In this document: piece after piece, positions 56,410-64,000 of the stretch | How the letters are laid out: every line of letters starts with the position of its first letter | Numbering within the stretch: the stretch's first letter is position 1 | From: Actinomadura rudentiformis | GTDB lineage: Bacteria > Actinomycetota > Actinomycetes > Streptosporangiales > Streptosporangiaceae | Assembly: GCF_008923185.1 (NCBI RefSeq) | Contig: NZ_WBMT01000002.1 | Location: forward strand, 186,001 to 250,000 | DNA: 64,000 nt | Direction of reading: 5' to 3' | Position numbers and translations under genes: made by a program | The notes under the pieces: generated by a model | Database searches by the model: none | What the model was told of the DNA's origin: nothing | Seen by the model: only the letters and a program-made list of their open reading frames with translations

Positions 56410-56438
56410 CGGGAGTGGACCGACCCTTTCCACTCCCG
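56410..56438. terminator. Bidirectional hairpin between lipase and DUF5719 genes
   Basis: CGGGAGTGGA (56410-56419) pairs with TCCACTCCCG (56429-56438) over a 9-nt loop between convergent genes. Confidence 0.72.
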
Positions 56439-56476
56439 GTGGGCCCCGCCCGAGGGGACGGGGCTCACATCCGCGC

Positions 56477-57937
56477 TCAGGGAATGAGCGCGGTCTGGGA
56501 GTCGCCCACGGTCGGCAGGATGACGGTGCTGAGGGCCGGGCCGATGGGCAGGATCGTGAAGAGCCCCTTGTCGCCCTTGCCTGTGGCCAGGGTGCGCGCG
56601 GCGTGCACGGGGCCCGAGCCCGGTCTCGGAACGATCAGCGTGCCATAGCCCCCTTCGCCCGGACCGGCGAGCTTGATCTCGACCGTCCGGCCCGCTCCGA
56701 CCTTGATGTCCTGCGGCGGGCCCTGCCCCTGCGGGTCCACCGAGGTCACCCGGACGGTGGCGGCACCGGCGGGCGCGGTCAGCTGGAGGTACGCCGAGAA
56801 ACGGTTGTCGGTTATCAGGCCGCCGTGCGGGCCCAGCTGCGGTGTGGCGGTGCCGAACGCGACGTCGGCGCCGCGCTGGGCGGACAGGCCCGTGACGATC
56901 GGCCGGTCGGACACCAGCCGGACCGCGGCGGGCTTGCCCGACAGGGCACGGTCGAGGTCGAACGGGGTCACCGTCTCGGCGGGGGCGTCCAGTACGTCCT
57001 GTCCCTGCGGGGCGAACGCGCCGCTGGCCGTGATCACCTGGATCCGGATCCGGGCGTCCTGCTCGCCGGGCACGCCGACCAGCAGCTGCCGCCGCCCGCT
57101 GCCGCCGGGCACGCCCGGCACCACGAGCGAGGTCGCGGGCGCCGGCGACAAGGGCACCCACTCGATGCCCTTCTTGTCGTCGATCCGCACCCGGACGGAG
57201 GCCGCCACCCGGCCGGTGCTGGCGCGCACGTGCAACGCCAGGTCGCGCGCGGTGGTCACGATGTCGCCGAGCCCCTCGGCCGACTTTCCGATGCGCACGA
57301 TCTTGGTGCTGTACGGCTTGACCGGGATGCCGAGGCCGTCCACGGTGTCCAGCGGTCCCTCGCCGGACATCGCGGTGACGTCGACCGAGGCCGGCTGGGC
57401 GTCCACGTTGGTGAGGTAGAGGTCGATGCGCTCGGCGGCGACCGGCCCGGGGCCGAGGAACCACAGGTCTGTTCCCGGGCGGGCGCAGCGGGTCCCGGCC
57501 AGCCCGCGATCCGGTCCGCCGGGCCAGTGGATCGTCCGCTCGGCCTCAAGCCCGGCCGCGAGCGGCCCGCTGCCCCGGACGGTGTACGAGTCGTTCTCGT
57601 CACGGCGCAGGTCCTTGGCCCAGGACGTTCCCGCGTTGGGCACCGAGGCGAGCGGCTTGCCGTTCGTGGTCTGGACGACGTCCACCCGACCCTTGCCGGA
57701 CGCGCTCATGCCGGACGCGCCCTGGGGAGGCGTCAGCAGGCTGAGGCGCCCGTCCTCGCCACCCCAGGGGCAGACGAGGGACGCCCACGTCACCGGCGCC
57801 TCAACGTGCTTCGCCGCGGCCCGCGTGCGGTCTTCGGGCCGGGACAGGGTCGCGGCGCCGTACAGCGCCAGCAGTGCCACCAGCACGAGGCCGGCGGTGG
57901 CGTAGCGGAAGCCCAGCAAGCGGAGGATCTTGTCCAT
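56477..57937 (-). CDS. DUF5719 family membrane-anchored protein
   Basis: This 486-residue protein has one N-terminal transmembrane helix (about 14-31) and a large outer beta-rich part. LVCPWGGEDGRLSLL and DLWFLGPGPVAAERIDLYLTN, with later YLQLTAPAGAATVRVT, match the actinobacterial DUF5719 family found next to large GT2 glycosyltransferases. Cys in LVCP and TRCARPG may pair. ATG 57937 directly follows the GT2 stop with no gap, so translation is coupled. It probably aids the GT2 protein in envelope glycan work. Function unknown. Confidence 0.85.
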   Translation of the reverse strand: MDKILRLLGFRYATAGLVLVALLALYGAATLSRPEDRTRAAAKHVEAPVTWASLVCPWGGEDGRLSLLTPPQGASGMSASGKGRVDVVQTTNGKPLASVPNAGTSWAKDLRRDENDSYTVRGSGPLAAGLEAERTIHWPGGPDRGLAGTRCARPGTDLWFLGPGPVAAERIDLYLTNVDAQPASVDVTAMSGEGPLDTVDGLGIPVKPYSTKIVRIGKSAEGLGDIVTTARDLALHVRASTGRVAASVRVRIDDKKGIEWVPLSPAPATSLVVPGVPGGSGRRQLLVGVPGEQDARIRIQVITASGAFAPQGQDVLDAPAETVTPFDLDRALSGKPAAVRLVSDRPIVTGLSAQRGADVAFGTATPQLGPHGGLITDNRFSAYLQLTAPAGAATVRVTSVDPQGQGPPQDIKVGAGRTVEIKLAGPGEGGYGTLIVPRPGSGPVHAARTLATGKGDKGLFTILPIGPALSTVILPTVGDSQTALIP

Positions 57938-60900
57938 CTACGAACGCTCCTCGGACGCGGCCCGCGGCGCTTCCAGGGTCTCGTCCGGCCGCGCGCCTTC
58001 GGACTTCGCGCCTTCGAACTCCGCGCTTTCGGACTCCGAGGACTCTCTCGGCGCCGGCACACCCTCGGGCTGGGCGCCTCGGCGGCGGAGGGACTCCGCC
58101 CGGCGGGCCAGCGAGCCCGCGGCGGCCCGTGCCCGGCGCCCGCGCGTCCGGCCGTGACGCCCTGGACCGCCCGAGGCTACCTGGCCTTCCAGCTGCACGC
58201 CCGGCAGCGCCAGGGCGGCGACCAGCAGGACCGCGATCCCCTGAACGCCGACCCACAGGTGCCGCGTCAGCATGCCGCGCGACAGCTCGAACTCGCCGCC
58301 GCCCGCCGGCAGCTCGTAGCCCTGTGCCCAGCCGTCCACGGTCTTGGCCCTCACCTCGGTGCCGTTGAAGGCGGCGCGCCAGCCGCCGTCGGCGGGTTCG
58401 GCGAGGAGCAGCGTGCGGGGGCCGGTCCCCGCCGGGACGGTCACGGTCGCCGAGACGGCCGGGGTCTGCCCGACGGTCAGCGGCGTCACGTCCTCGCCGT
58501 CCAGCAACATCAGGCGGCCCGCTGACGACGGGAGGCGCCAGGCACCGAAAGTACGCGTGCGGCTGAGCCGGGTGAGCTCGGGGTTCGCGTCCAGCACGGC
58601 GGTCAGGGCATCGCGTTCGGGCCGGGGGACGAGGACGTACTGGACGCCCATCCGGGTGAGCGCACGGCCGTCGCCGACCCGGCCGCCCGCGAGCCCGGCG
58701 ACGAAACCGTCCATCCTGCGCCTGGCCGTCTCGTTCACCGGCGTCTCGGCCTCGCCGAGCATCGGCTCGCGGCCGCGCACGACGGTGTAGGCGACGCGGC
58801 CCGAGGCCTCACGGTGCATGACCAGCGTCCGCGGCCCGGTCGGCGCGTTCACGAACGCGGGGACGACGTCCGGGTCGACCTTGCCGAGCGGGCCGCCGGC
58901 GCCCTGAGCGATCCAGACACCGGCCGCGAGCACGGGCACGCTGAGGGCGGCGAGCACGACCACGGCCCCGCCCGCCTGGTACGTGAGGTGGCGGCCGGCG
59001 AGGACCTCCACGCCGCGCTGCACCGCCGCGGTGGCGGCCAGGAGCACGCCCGCGGCGGCGAAGACGAGCGCCACGCCCGGCCAGGCGGGTGCCTCGTCGG
59101 CGCCCTTGGACACCGTGGCCATGCTGACCAGGATCGCGGTGACGCCACCGAAGATGGCCAGCATCCAGCCGGCCAGCACGGCGGTCCGGCGGCCGCGCAG
59201 CGGAAGGGCGCAGATCGCGATGAGGAGCAGCCCGTACATCGTCCAGCGGGCTGGGGTGCCCGGGCCGCCGGGGTTGAGCGCGAGCAGGTCGCGGGCGGCG
59301 GCAGGCGTGACCGCGGTGTGCAGCCCCGCTTCGAGCAGGAACCGGGACGGATGCAGCAGCAGGCCCACCGTCCACGGCAACAGGAGCAGCGGGGGCGTCG
59401 CCAGCGCGATGACCAGATTGCGGCGACCACCGCCACGAGCCCGGCTCTCAAAGAGCAACCACGTCAGGGCACCCGCGACGACCGCGAAAGGCCAGGTCAG
59501 CGGAACGAACGCCATCGCCACCGTGAGCAGCAGCGCGACGCACCAGGCCGCACGCCGCGCGCGCTTGCGCCGCAGCACCGGATCGGCGGGCCTGGCCTTC
59601 CGCGGGAGGCCGTACATCCGCGCCACCTGGACGGCGATCAGCGGGAGCAGCACGATCACCACGGCGGTGCCGAGCCTGCCGCCCGCGACGGCGCCGGTGG
59701 CGGTGGGCAGCAGCGCGTACACCGCCGCGAACCAGGCCCGGACGTACGGCGCGGGGATGCGGCGGCGCGGGTGGTGGACACGGCGGCCCGACACCGGGTC
59801 GTCGCTGATGACGAGCCGGGCCGCGAGGTAGGCCGCGAGCCCGGCCATCGGAACGCTCCCGAGCAGCAGCACCGAGACGGCGATCCAGGGCTTGCCGAAC
59901 GTGATCGTGGACAGCAGCGCCAGCACGGCCACGTACGGCGGGCTGCCCTCGTCCGATCCGAGACCCACCGGATGCCAGCCCGAGACGTACTGGGCCCACA
60001 GCTCGTCCGCGCCGCCCCAGGCCGGCACGAGCGCGCCGCCGCCCAGCCGCCCGGCGGCGGTGATCAGCGAACGCTCGGCGGCGACCGAGATGACGACGAG
60101 GCCGAGCACGAGCACGAGCCCCGGGTGCGCGAGCAACCGGCGGACCACGCTCGGCCTGTCGGGGATCACGGCGTCCTCGTCGTCGTGGCGGCGGCCGGCC
60201 GCGTTCTTGGCGGCGACGTGGTTCGCCAGCGCCTCGAAGGTCCGGCGCAGCGCCACCCAGCGAGGCTGGTAGCGCTTGATGGTGTGGTAGACGTGGCGGC
60301 GGCCGTCGGCTCGCGCGCGGCGTGCGCGCATCAACCTGCGCGGGCTCCGCAGCACATCACCGAGCGCGGCCAGCTCGTCCCTGGCCGCCTGTTGCTGCTT
60401 GACCACGAGCAGGAAGAGGACGCGGGCGAACGTCGACCAGATGTTGCGCACCAGCGCCCGCACCATCGGGAACGCGGGCAGGTTGGCCAGCAGGGTGTAG
60501 AGCGCGTTGCGCCGGTCGCGCCGCCGCGGCGACTCGGCCGACATGCCGATCTCGCGCACCCCGCGCCGGGACGCCTCGGCGTGGAAGACCACGGCGTCGC
60601 TGACCGCGACCACGCGGTGCCCGGCCGCGTGTGCCCGCCAGCAGAAGTCGAGGTCGTCACGGAAAAGCCCGAACTCGGCGTCGAAGCCGCCCAGCCGTTC
60701 CCACACGTCCCGGCGCACCAGCATCCCGGCGCTGCTGATGGAGAGCACGTCCTTGACGCCGTCGTGCTGGCCCTGGTCGAACTCGCTGTTGTCGAGGCCC
60801 GTCTCGCGGCGGCCGGCGCCGTCGACGGTGACGCCGAGTTCGAGCAGGACCCGGCGGTCGGTCCAGTCGCGGAGCTTGGGGCCGAGGACGGTCGCGTTGG

Positions 60901-61336
60901 GGTCGGCGTCGGCCACCCGCAGCAGCAGCGCGAGCGCGTCGTGCGCGGGCGCCGAGTCATCGTGGAGCAGCCAGATCCAGTCGGTGCGGGGTTCACCCGG
61001 TGCGTCGTCGGGGACGGGCACCGAGGCCGCGGGATGCTTCAGCGCCTCGGCCAGCGCCGCACCGTACGCGGTCGTCCGGGGCAGCGTGACCACGTTGCCG
61101 GGGCCCACCACCTCCGCCAGCACGGCGGGACCGCGGTCCCGGCTGCCGGTGTCGACCGCGACGAGACGCTGCACCGGCCGGGTCTGGGTCAGCAGGGCCT
61201 TGAGCGTCTCCGGCAGCCAGCGAGCACCCTCGTGCGCGACGAGGACGGCCGTGACGACGTGGCGATCGGCTGGGCGAGAGAGTGGAGGCGACAAGGGGCG
61301 CTCGCGGGGTCGACGGGCAGCAGCCGTGCCGGCCAT
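57938..61336 (-). CDS. Large GT2 glycosyltransferase membrane protein
   Basis: This 1132-residue protein has an N-terminal GT-A glycosyltransferase family 2 domain (residues about 25-260), with TAVLVAHEGARWLPETLKAL, an acidic WLLHDDSAP motif for nucleotide-sugar/metal and DDLDFCWRAH. About a dozen transmembrane helices follow (residues about 285-830), then an outer domain and a C-terminal Arg/Glu-rich tail. This layout is conserved beside whiB and cofD in actinobacteria. It probably transfers sugars to an envelope polymer or protein. The start ATG 61336 lies inside a 29-bp perfect hairpin, and no Shine-Dalgarno site is seen. Confidence 0.88.
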   Translation of the reverse strand: MAGTAAARRPRERPLSPPLSRPADRHVVTAVLVAHEGARWLPETLKALLTQTRPVQRLVAVDTGSRDRGPAVLAEVVGPGNVVTLPRTTAYGAALAEALKHPAASVPVPDDAPGEPRTDWIWLLHDDSAPAHDALALLLRVADADPNATVLGPKLRDWTDRRVLLELGVTVDGAGRRETGLDNSEFDQGQHDGVKDVLSISSAGMLVRRDVWERLGGFDAEFGLFRDDLDFCWRAHAAGHRVVAVSDAVVFHAEASRRGVREIGMSAESPRRRDRRNALYTLLANLPAFPMVRALVRNIWSTFARVLFLLVVKQQQAARDELAALGDVLRSPRRLMRARRARADGRRHVYHTIKRYQPRWVALRRTFEALANHVAAKNAAGRRHDDEDAVIPDRPSVVRRLLAHPGLVLVLGLVVISVAAERSLITAAGRLGGGALVPAWGGADELWAQYVSGWHPVGLGSDEGSPPYVAVLALLSTITFGKPWIAVSVLLLGSVPMAGLAAYLAARLVISDDPVSGRRVHHPRRRIPAPYVRAWFAAVYALLPTATGAVAGGRLGTAVVIVLLPLIAVQVARMYGLPRKARPADPVLRRKRARRAAWCVALLLTVAMAFVPLTWPFAVVAGALTWLLFESRARGGGRRNLVIALATPPLLLLPWTVGLLLHPSRFLLEAGLHTAVTPAAARDLLALNPGGPGTPARWTMYGLLLIAICALPLRGRRTAVLAGWMLAIFGGVTAILVSMATVSKGADEAPAWPGVALVFAAAGVLLAATAAVQRGVEVLAGRHLTYQAGGAVVVLAALSVPVLAAGVWIAQGAGGPLGKVDPDVVPAFVNAPTGPRTLVMHREASGRVAYTVVRGREPMLGEAETPVNETARRRMDGFVAGLAGGRVGDGRALTRMGVQYVLVPRPERDALTAVLDANPELTRLSRTRTFGAWRLPSSAGRLMLLDGEDVTPLTVGQTPAVSATVTVPAGTGPRTLLLAEPADGGWRAAFNGTEVRAKTVDGWAQGYELPAGGGEFELSRGMLTRHLWVGVQGIAVLLVAALALPGVQLEGQVASGGPGRHGRTRGRRARAAAGSLARRAESLRRRGAQPEGVPAPRESSESESAEFEGAKSEGARPDETLEAPRAASEERS

Positions 61337-61350
61337 GGGCCGGCACGGCT
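61322..61350. other. 29-bp hairpin enclosing the GT2 start codon
   Basis: AGCCGTGCCGGCC (61322-61334) and its exact complement (61338-61350) flank a 3-nt loop. The minus-strand ATG (61336-61334) falls inside it. It could mask the start codon, end whiB transcription, or both. Confidence 0.75.
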
Positions 61351-61458
61351 GACCACTGTACGCGTGCCCTGGGAGACCCGCCCTGGGATCCCCCTAGATC
61401 GGGGACGTCCCCCGAATCGGGGAGGTCCCTCGAAAGAGGGGGCCAGGACTCACCCTTG

Positions 61459-61722
61459 TCAGACGGCCTGGCGCTTCAGCTTCCGGCGTTCGCGCTCCGA
61501 CAGTCCTCCCCAAATACCGAAACGTTCATCGTGCTGAAGCGCGTACTCCAAGCACTCTGCCCGCACCTCGCATGCCCGGCACACCTTCTTGGCCTCGCGA
61601 GTGGAGCCGCCCTTCTCCGGAAAAAATGCCTCCGGGTCCGTCTGCGCGCACAGCGCGCGCTCCTGCCAGCCCAACTCTTCACCGTCTGTGCCGTGCGCCA
61701 GCGGGATCACTACCTCGCTCAC
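61459..61722 (-). CDS. whiB: WhiB-family iron-sulfur regulator (WhiB/WhiB2 type)
   Basis: This 87-residue regulator binds a [4Fe-4S] cluster through Cys25, Cys48, Cys51 and Cys57. CAQTDPEAFFPEKGGSTREA and FGIWGGLSERERRKLKR (the G[I/V]WGG turn and basic tail) match Streptomyces WhiB and M. tuberculosis WhiB2, needed for septation and sporulation. GTG 61722 has AGGAGG 7 nt upstream and gives the same length as Streptomyces WhiB. A palindrome TTACACGCGTGTAA lies about 90 bp upstream. Synteny with cofD (Rv3260c/Rv3261) supports the call. Confidence 0.97.
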   Translation of the reverse strand: MSEVVIPLAHGTDGEELGWQERALCAQTDPEAFFPEKGGSTREAKKVCRACEVRAECLEYALQHDERFGIWGGLSERERRKLKRQAV

Positions 61723-61809
61723 AGCGCACCTCCTAGCCCGTGGAGCCCCCTGGTCAATGCCTTCCCTCAGCTCCATCCCCCGAGAAGGCATAGAACTACA
61801 CGCACGAAA

Positions 61810-61823
61810 TTACACGCGTGTAA
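61810..61823. promoter_or_regulatory. BldD-like palindrome upstream of whiB
   Basis: TTACACGCGTGTAA is a perfect 14-bp palindrome, 88 bp before the whiB start. Its arms TTACAC/GTGTAA match the BldD box arms, but the centre is two bases instead of one. BldD controls whiB in Streptomyces. Binding here is inferred. Confidence 0.6.
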
Positions 61824-61927
61824 GCCCCGGTCCGTCAAGCGGAACAAGTTTCGGGGGTGACTTAGGCGGCTATTTGGGGATCGAAACGATCGAGATTGAC
61901 CAGTGATCAGTTCCGGCCGTCAGATAT

Positions 61928-62896
61928 TCACTGCGGCGGGCGGTTGTCCCGGTACCAGTCGCCACCCTCTTCAGGGCCCTGCTCTCCCTGCTGCCCCGAT
62001 TGGCCCGGCTGGCCCGGCTGCCCATATCCGGGCTGACCGTATCCACCGGCCTGGCCGCTGTCGTCGGAGGAACCACCGTAGGCACGGGTCCACTCCCCGG
62101 CGCCTTCCTCCTCGGCGGCGGGCTGCTGGTAACCGGCCTGCCCGCCGTACTGCTGCTGGCCCGGCTGGTCGTAGCCCGCCTGCTGGCCGTACTGCTGCTG
62201 CCCGTACTGCTGCTGGTCGCCATAACCTTGCTGAGCCTGGTCGCCATAGCCCTGCTGGCCGTACGCCTGCTGGCCGTACTGCTGCTGGCCATAGCCCTGC
62301 TGCTGGTCGTAGCCTGCCTGCTGGCCGTATTGCTGCTGCTCGTAGCCCTGCTGCTGACCGTACTGCTGCTGGCCCTGCTGGTAGCCGTAGTCGGGGTACG
62401 GGCCGGGCACCTGGCCGGGCGCTGCCGCCTTCGGACGCGCCGGCTGCATGCCCTGGAAGACCGTGAAAACGAGCCAGCCGCCGATGCCGATCACGGCGAG
62501 CTTGGCGACACCGATCAGGAACGCGGCGAGCTTGGCCGAAGCACTGATCTTGACCTCGTTCACGCCGTCCCCGCCCGCGAGCATGCCCGCCAGCCAGGAG
62601 ATCACGGTGAACAGCGCGATACCGCCGAGCACGCCGAGGGCGCCCATCACGATGGTGCGCGCCTGCGGGGTGGGCGGGTCCTGCCAAGTGACGAGAAACA
62701 CGGCGAGCACCAGAAGGCCGACGACGGCGACGCTGGTGAAAGTGCCGCCGGAGATCTCCGAGAACGCGTTGTACTTGAAGCTGTTTCCGGACAAGAGGCC
62801 GATGATGCCGGCGAGCAGTTGCAGGCCGGCAGAGGCGACCAGTACCCAGGCGGCCGGTTCACGCAAACGCTGGACGGCTTCCTTATTCACGACCAT
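61928..62896 (-). CDS. Four-helix membrane protein with Gln/Tyr/Gly-rich tail
   Basis: This 322-residue protein has about four transmembrane helices (residues 15-35, 53-72, 82-103 and 122-147) and a long cytoplasmic or outer tail (164-322). The tail is built of repeats of the [10 protein letters not shown] type, almost only Gln, Tyr, Gly and a few Asp, like phase-separating prion-like segments. The last part is acidic. ATG 62896 is preceded by GGAGAG. It lies between whiB and cofD on the opposite strand. I recognise no named family; function unknown. Confidence 0.85.
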   Translation of the reverse strand: MVVNKEAVQRLREPAAWVLVASAGLQLLAGIIGLLSGNSFKYNAFSEISGGTFTSVAVVGLLVLAVFLVTWQDPPTPQARTIVMGALGVLGGIALFTVISWLAGMLAGGDGVNEVKISASAKLAAFLIGVAKLAVIGIGGWLVFTVFQGMQPARPKAAAPGQVPGPYPDYGYQQGQQQYGQQQGYEQQQYGQQAGYDQQQGYGQQQYGQQAYGQQGYGDQAQQGYGDQQQYGQQQYGQQAGYDQPGQQQYGGQAGYQQPAAEEEGAGEWTRAYGGSSDDSGQAGGYGQPGYGQPGQPGQSGQQGEQGPEEGGDWYRDNRPPQ

Positions 62897-63099
62897 CTCT
62901 CCAGACAGAGGGAATCGGTTTCCTACCCAAAGCTTTGCACATCGCGCAGCCCGGCGTCCGCCGGGCAATGATCGTCCAGGCACGTGTTTACCGGCGGTGT
63001 GTCTCATCGGCGTCTCCCCGGACCACGGAGCGGCCAAGTGCGGTCCAAGAGCCGGACCGGCGTCGGGGGCGGAGGCCCGGGCGCCCTAGGCTGGCCCGC

Positions 63100-64000
63100 A
63101 TGAGGATCGTGGCGCTGGCGGGCGGCATCGGCGGGGCCCGCTTCCTGCGCGGACTGCAGGCGGCCGCCCCCGCGGCCGAGATCACAGTGATCGGTAACAC
63201 CGGCGACGACATCACGCTGTTCGGCCTCCGGGTCTGTCCCGATCTGGACACCGTGATGTACACGCTCGGCGGCGGCATCAACGAGGCCCAGGGCTGGGGC
63301 CGGACCGACGAGAGCTTCACCGTCAAGGAGGAGTTGCTGGAGTACGGGGTCGGGCCAAGCTGGTTCGGCCTCGGCGACCGCGACTTCGCGACCCACATCG
63401 TGCGCACCCAGATGCTCGCGGCCGGCTATCCGCTGTCGGCCGTCACCGAGGCGCTGTGCGACCGCTGGCAGCCGGGCGTCCGGCTGATCCCGATGACCGA
63501 CGACCAGGTCGAGACGCATGTCGTGATCGACGAGCTGGACACCGGGAGGTCGGACGGGGCGGGTTGGTCGGGTGCGAAACGGCGGCGCGCGATCCACTTC
63601 CAGGAGTGGTGGGTGCGGCTGCGCGCCTCGATCCCGGCCGAGTCGATCGCGCTCGTCGGCGCCGAGGACGCCAAGCCCGCGCCGGGCGTGCTGGAGGCGA
63701 TCGAGGCCGCCGACGTCGTGCTCTTCCCGCCGTCCAACCCGGTCGTGAGCATCGGCACCATCCTGTCCGTGCCGGGCGTCCGCGCGGCCGTCGCGGCCAA
63801 GACCGTGGTCGGGGTCTCCCCGATCATCGGCGGCGCGCCGGTGCGCGGCATGGCCGACGCGTGCCTCACCGCGATCGGCGTGGAGACCTCCGCCCAGGCC
63901 GTCGCCGAGCTGTACGGACCGGAGCTGGTGAACGGCTGGCTGGTGGCCGAGGCGGACTCCGGCGTACGGGTCGACGGCATGGAGGTGCGGTCCCGTCCGC
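63100..64000 (+). CDS. cofD: 2-phospho-L-lactate (or PEP) transferase, CofD/FbiA (truncated by window end)
   Basis: These 300 codons are the N-terminal part of the enzyme that joins a three-carbon phosphate unit to the F420 precursor Fo. ALAGGIGGARFLRGL is the nucleotide-binding motif; ITVIGNTGDDITLFGLRV and VVLFPPSNPVVSIGTIL are typical, and VSPIIGGAPVRGMAD is near the substrate site. The start is ATG 63100; no Shine-Dalgarno site is near, and TAGGCT lies 7 nt upstream, so it may be leaderless. The stop lies beyond the window; about 15-30 residues are probably missing. F420 biosynthesis marks the host as an actinomycete. Confidence 0.96.
   Translation, partial: MRIVALAGGIGGARFLRGLQAAAPAAEITVIGNTGDDITLFGLRVCPDLDTVMYTLGGGINEAQGWGRTDESFTVKEELLEYGVGPSWFGLGDRDFATHIVRTQMLAAGYPLSAVTEALCDRWQPGVRLIPMTDDQVETHVVIDELDTGRSDGAGWSGAKRRRAIHFQEWWVRLRASIPAESIALVGAEDAKPAPGVLEAIEAADVVLFPPSNPVVSIGTILSVPGVRAAVAAKTVVGVSPIIGGAPVRGMADACLTAIGVETSAQAVAELYGPELVNGWLVAEADSGVRVDGMEVRSRP

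Noticed and set aside
58814..61537. 907-codon plus-strand frame opposite the GT2 gene
   Set aside because: Antisense mirror of a recognised glycosyltransferase.

Overview
The window is high-GC chromosomal DNA from a filamentous actinomycete. Markers are whiB, mtrA-mtrB-lpqB, a CofD-family gene of coenzyme F420 synthesis, GntR/DasR-type control of aminosugar genes, many GTG starts and several probably leaderless genes. Gene order follows the actinobacterial blocks I know from Mycobacterium tuberculosis: secA1-hpf-comF-lpqB-mtrB-mtrA (Rv3240c-Rv3246c), DUF4129-DUF4350-MoxR-DUF58-SpoIIM-RDD (Rv3690-Rv3695 type), and SIS-manB-DUF3499-metallopeptidase-whiB-fbiA/cofD (Rv3256c-Rv3261). A Streptosporangiales-like host (Actinomadura, Thermomonospora or a relative) is my inference, not proven. 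I see no IS element, prophage, rRNA, tRNA or CRISPR.

Region 1 (1-14.3 kb) is an aminosugar and peptidoglycan-recycling block. It holds a bifunctional penicillin-binding protein, a NagZ-like lipoprotein glycosidase, and phosphotransferase genes ptsI, ptsH, crr, a lone EIIB and two EIIC paralogues. It also holds nagA, a SIS-domain deaminase in place of NagB, a HAD phosphatase and a DasR-like repressor. Two near-identical operator palindromes sit in the nagA/EIIC and repressor promoters.

Region 2 (14.3-27.6 kb) carries a DUF6459 protein, secA, a small membrane protein, an AlkZ-like glycosylase, an orphan LuxR-type regulator, hpf, comF and mtrA-mtrB-lpqB. Two odd poly-G/poly-C tracts occur in this part of the window. 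Region 3 (27.6-35.8 kb) is the tightly overlapping membrane/MoxR/DUF58 operon with divergent SpoIIM-like and RDD genes.

Region 4 (35.8-46.0 kb) has a secreted M14 carboxypeptidase, two unlike adenosylhomocysteinase-family enzymes in tandem, MerR and Lrp regulators, a zinc dehydrogenase followed by a LysR fragment, and a NarL-type two-component pair.

Region 5 (46.0-64.0 kb) is the manB operon (manB, Trm112-like, a 30-bp-repeat ORF, SIS, CDF transporter), followed by DUF3499 and a translationally coupled vWA/kinase/regulator trio. Next come an inactive zincin, a secreted lipase, DUF5719 plus a giant GT2 membrane protein, whiB, a Gln/Tyr/Gly-rich membrane protein and the start of cofD.

The best candidates for something undescribed are (a) the repeat ORF at 48200-48601, whose start and stop both overlap neighbouring genes as GTGA, and (b) the vWA-sensor/kinase/atypical-regulator operon at 50811-54543, which interrupts otherwise conserved gene order.
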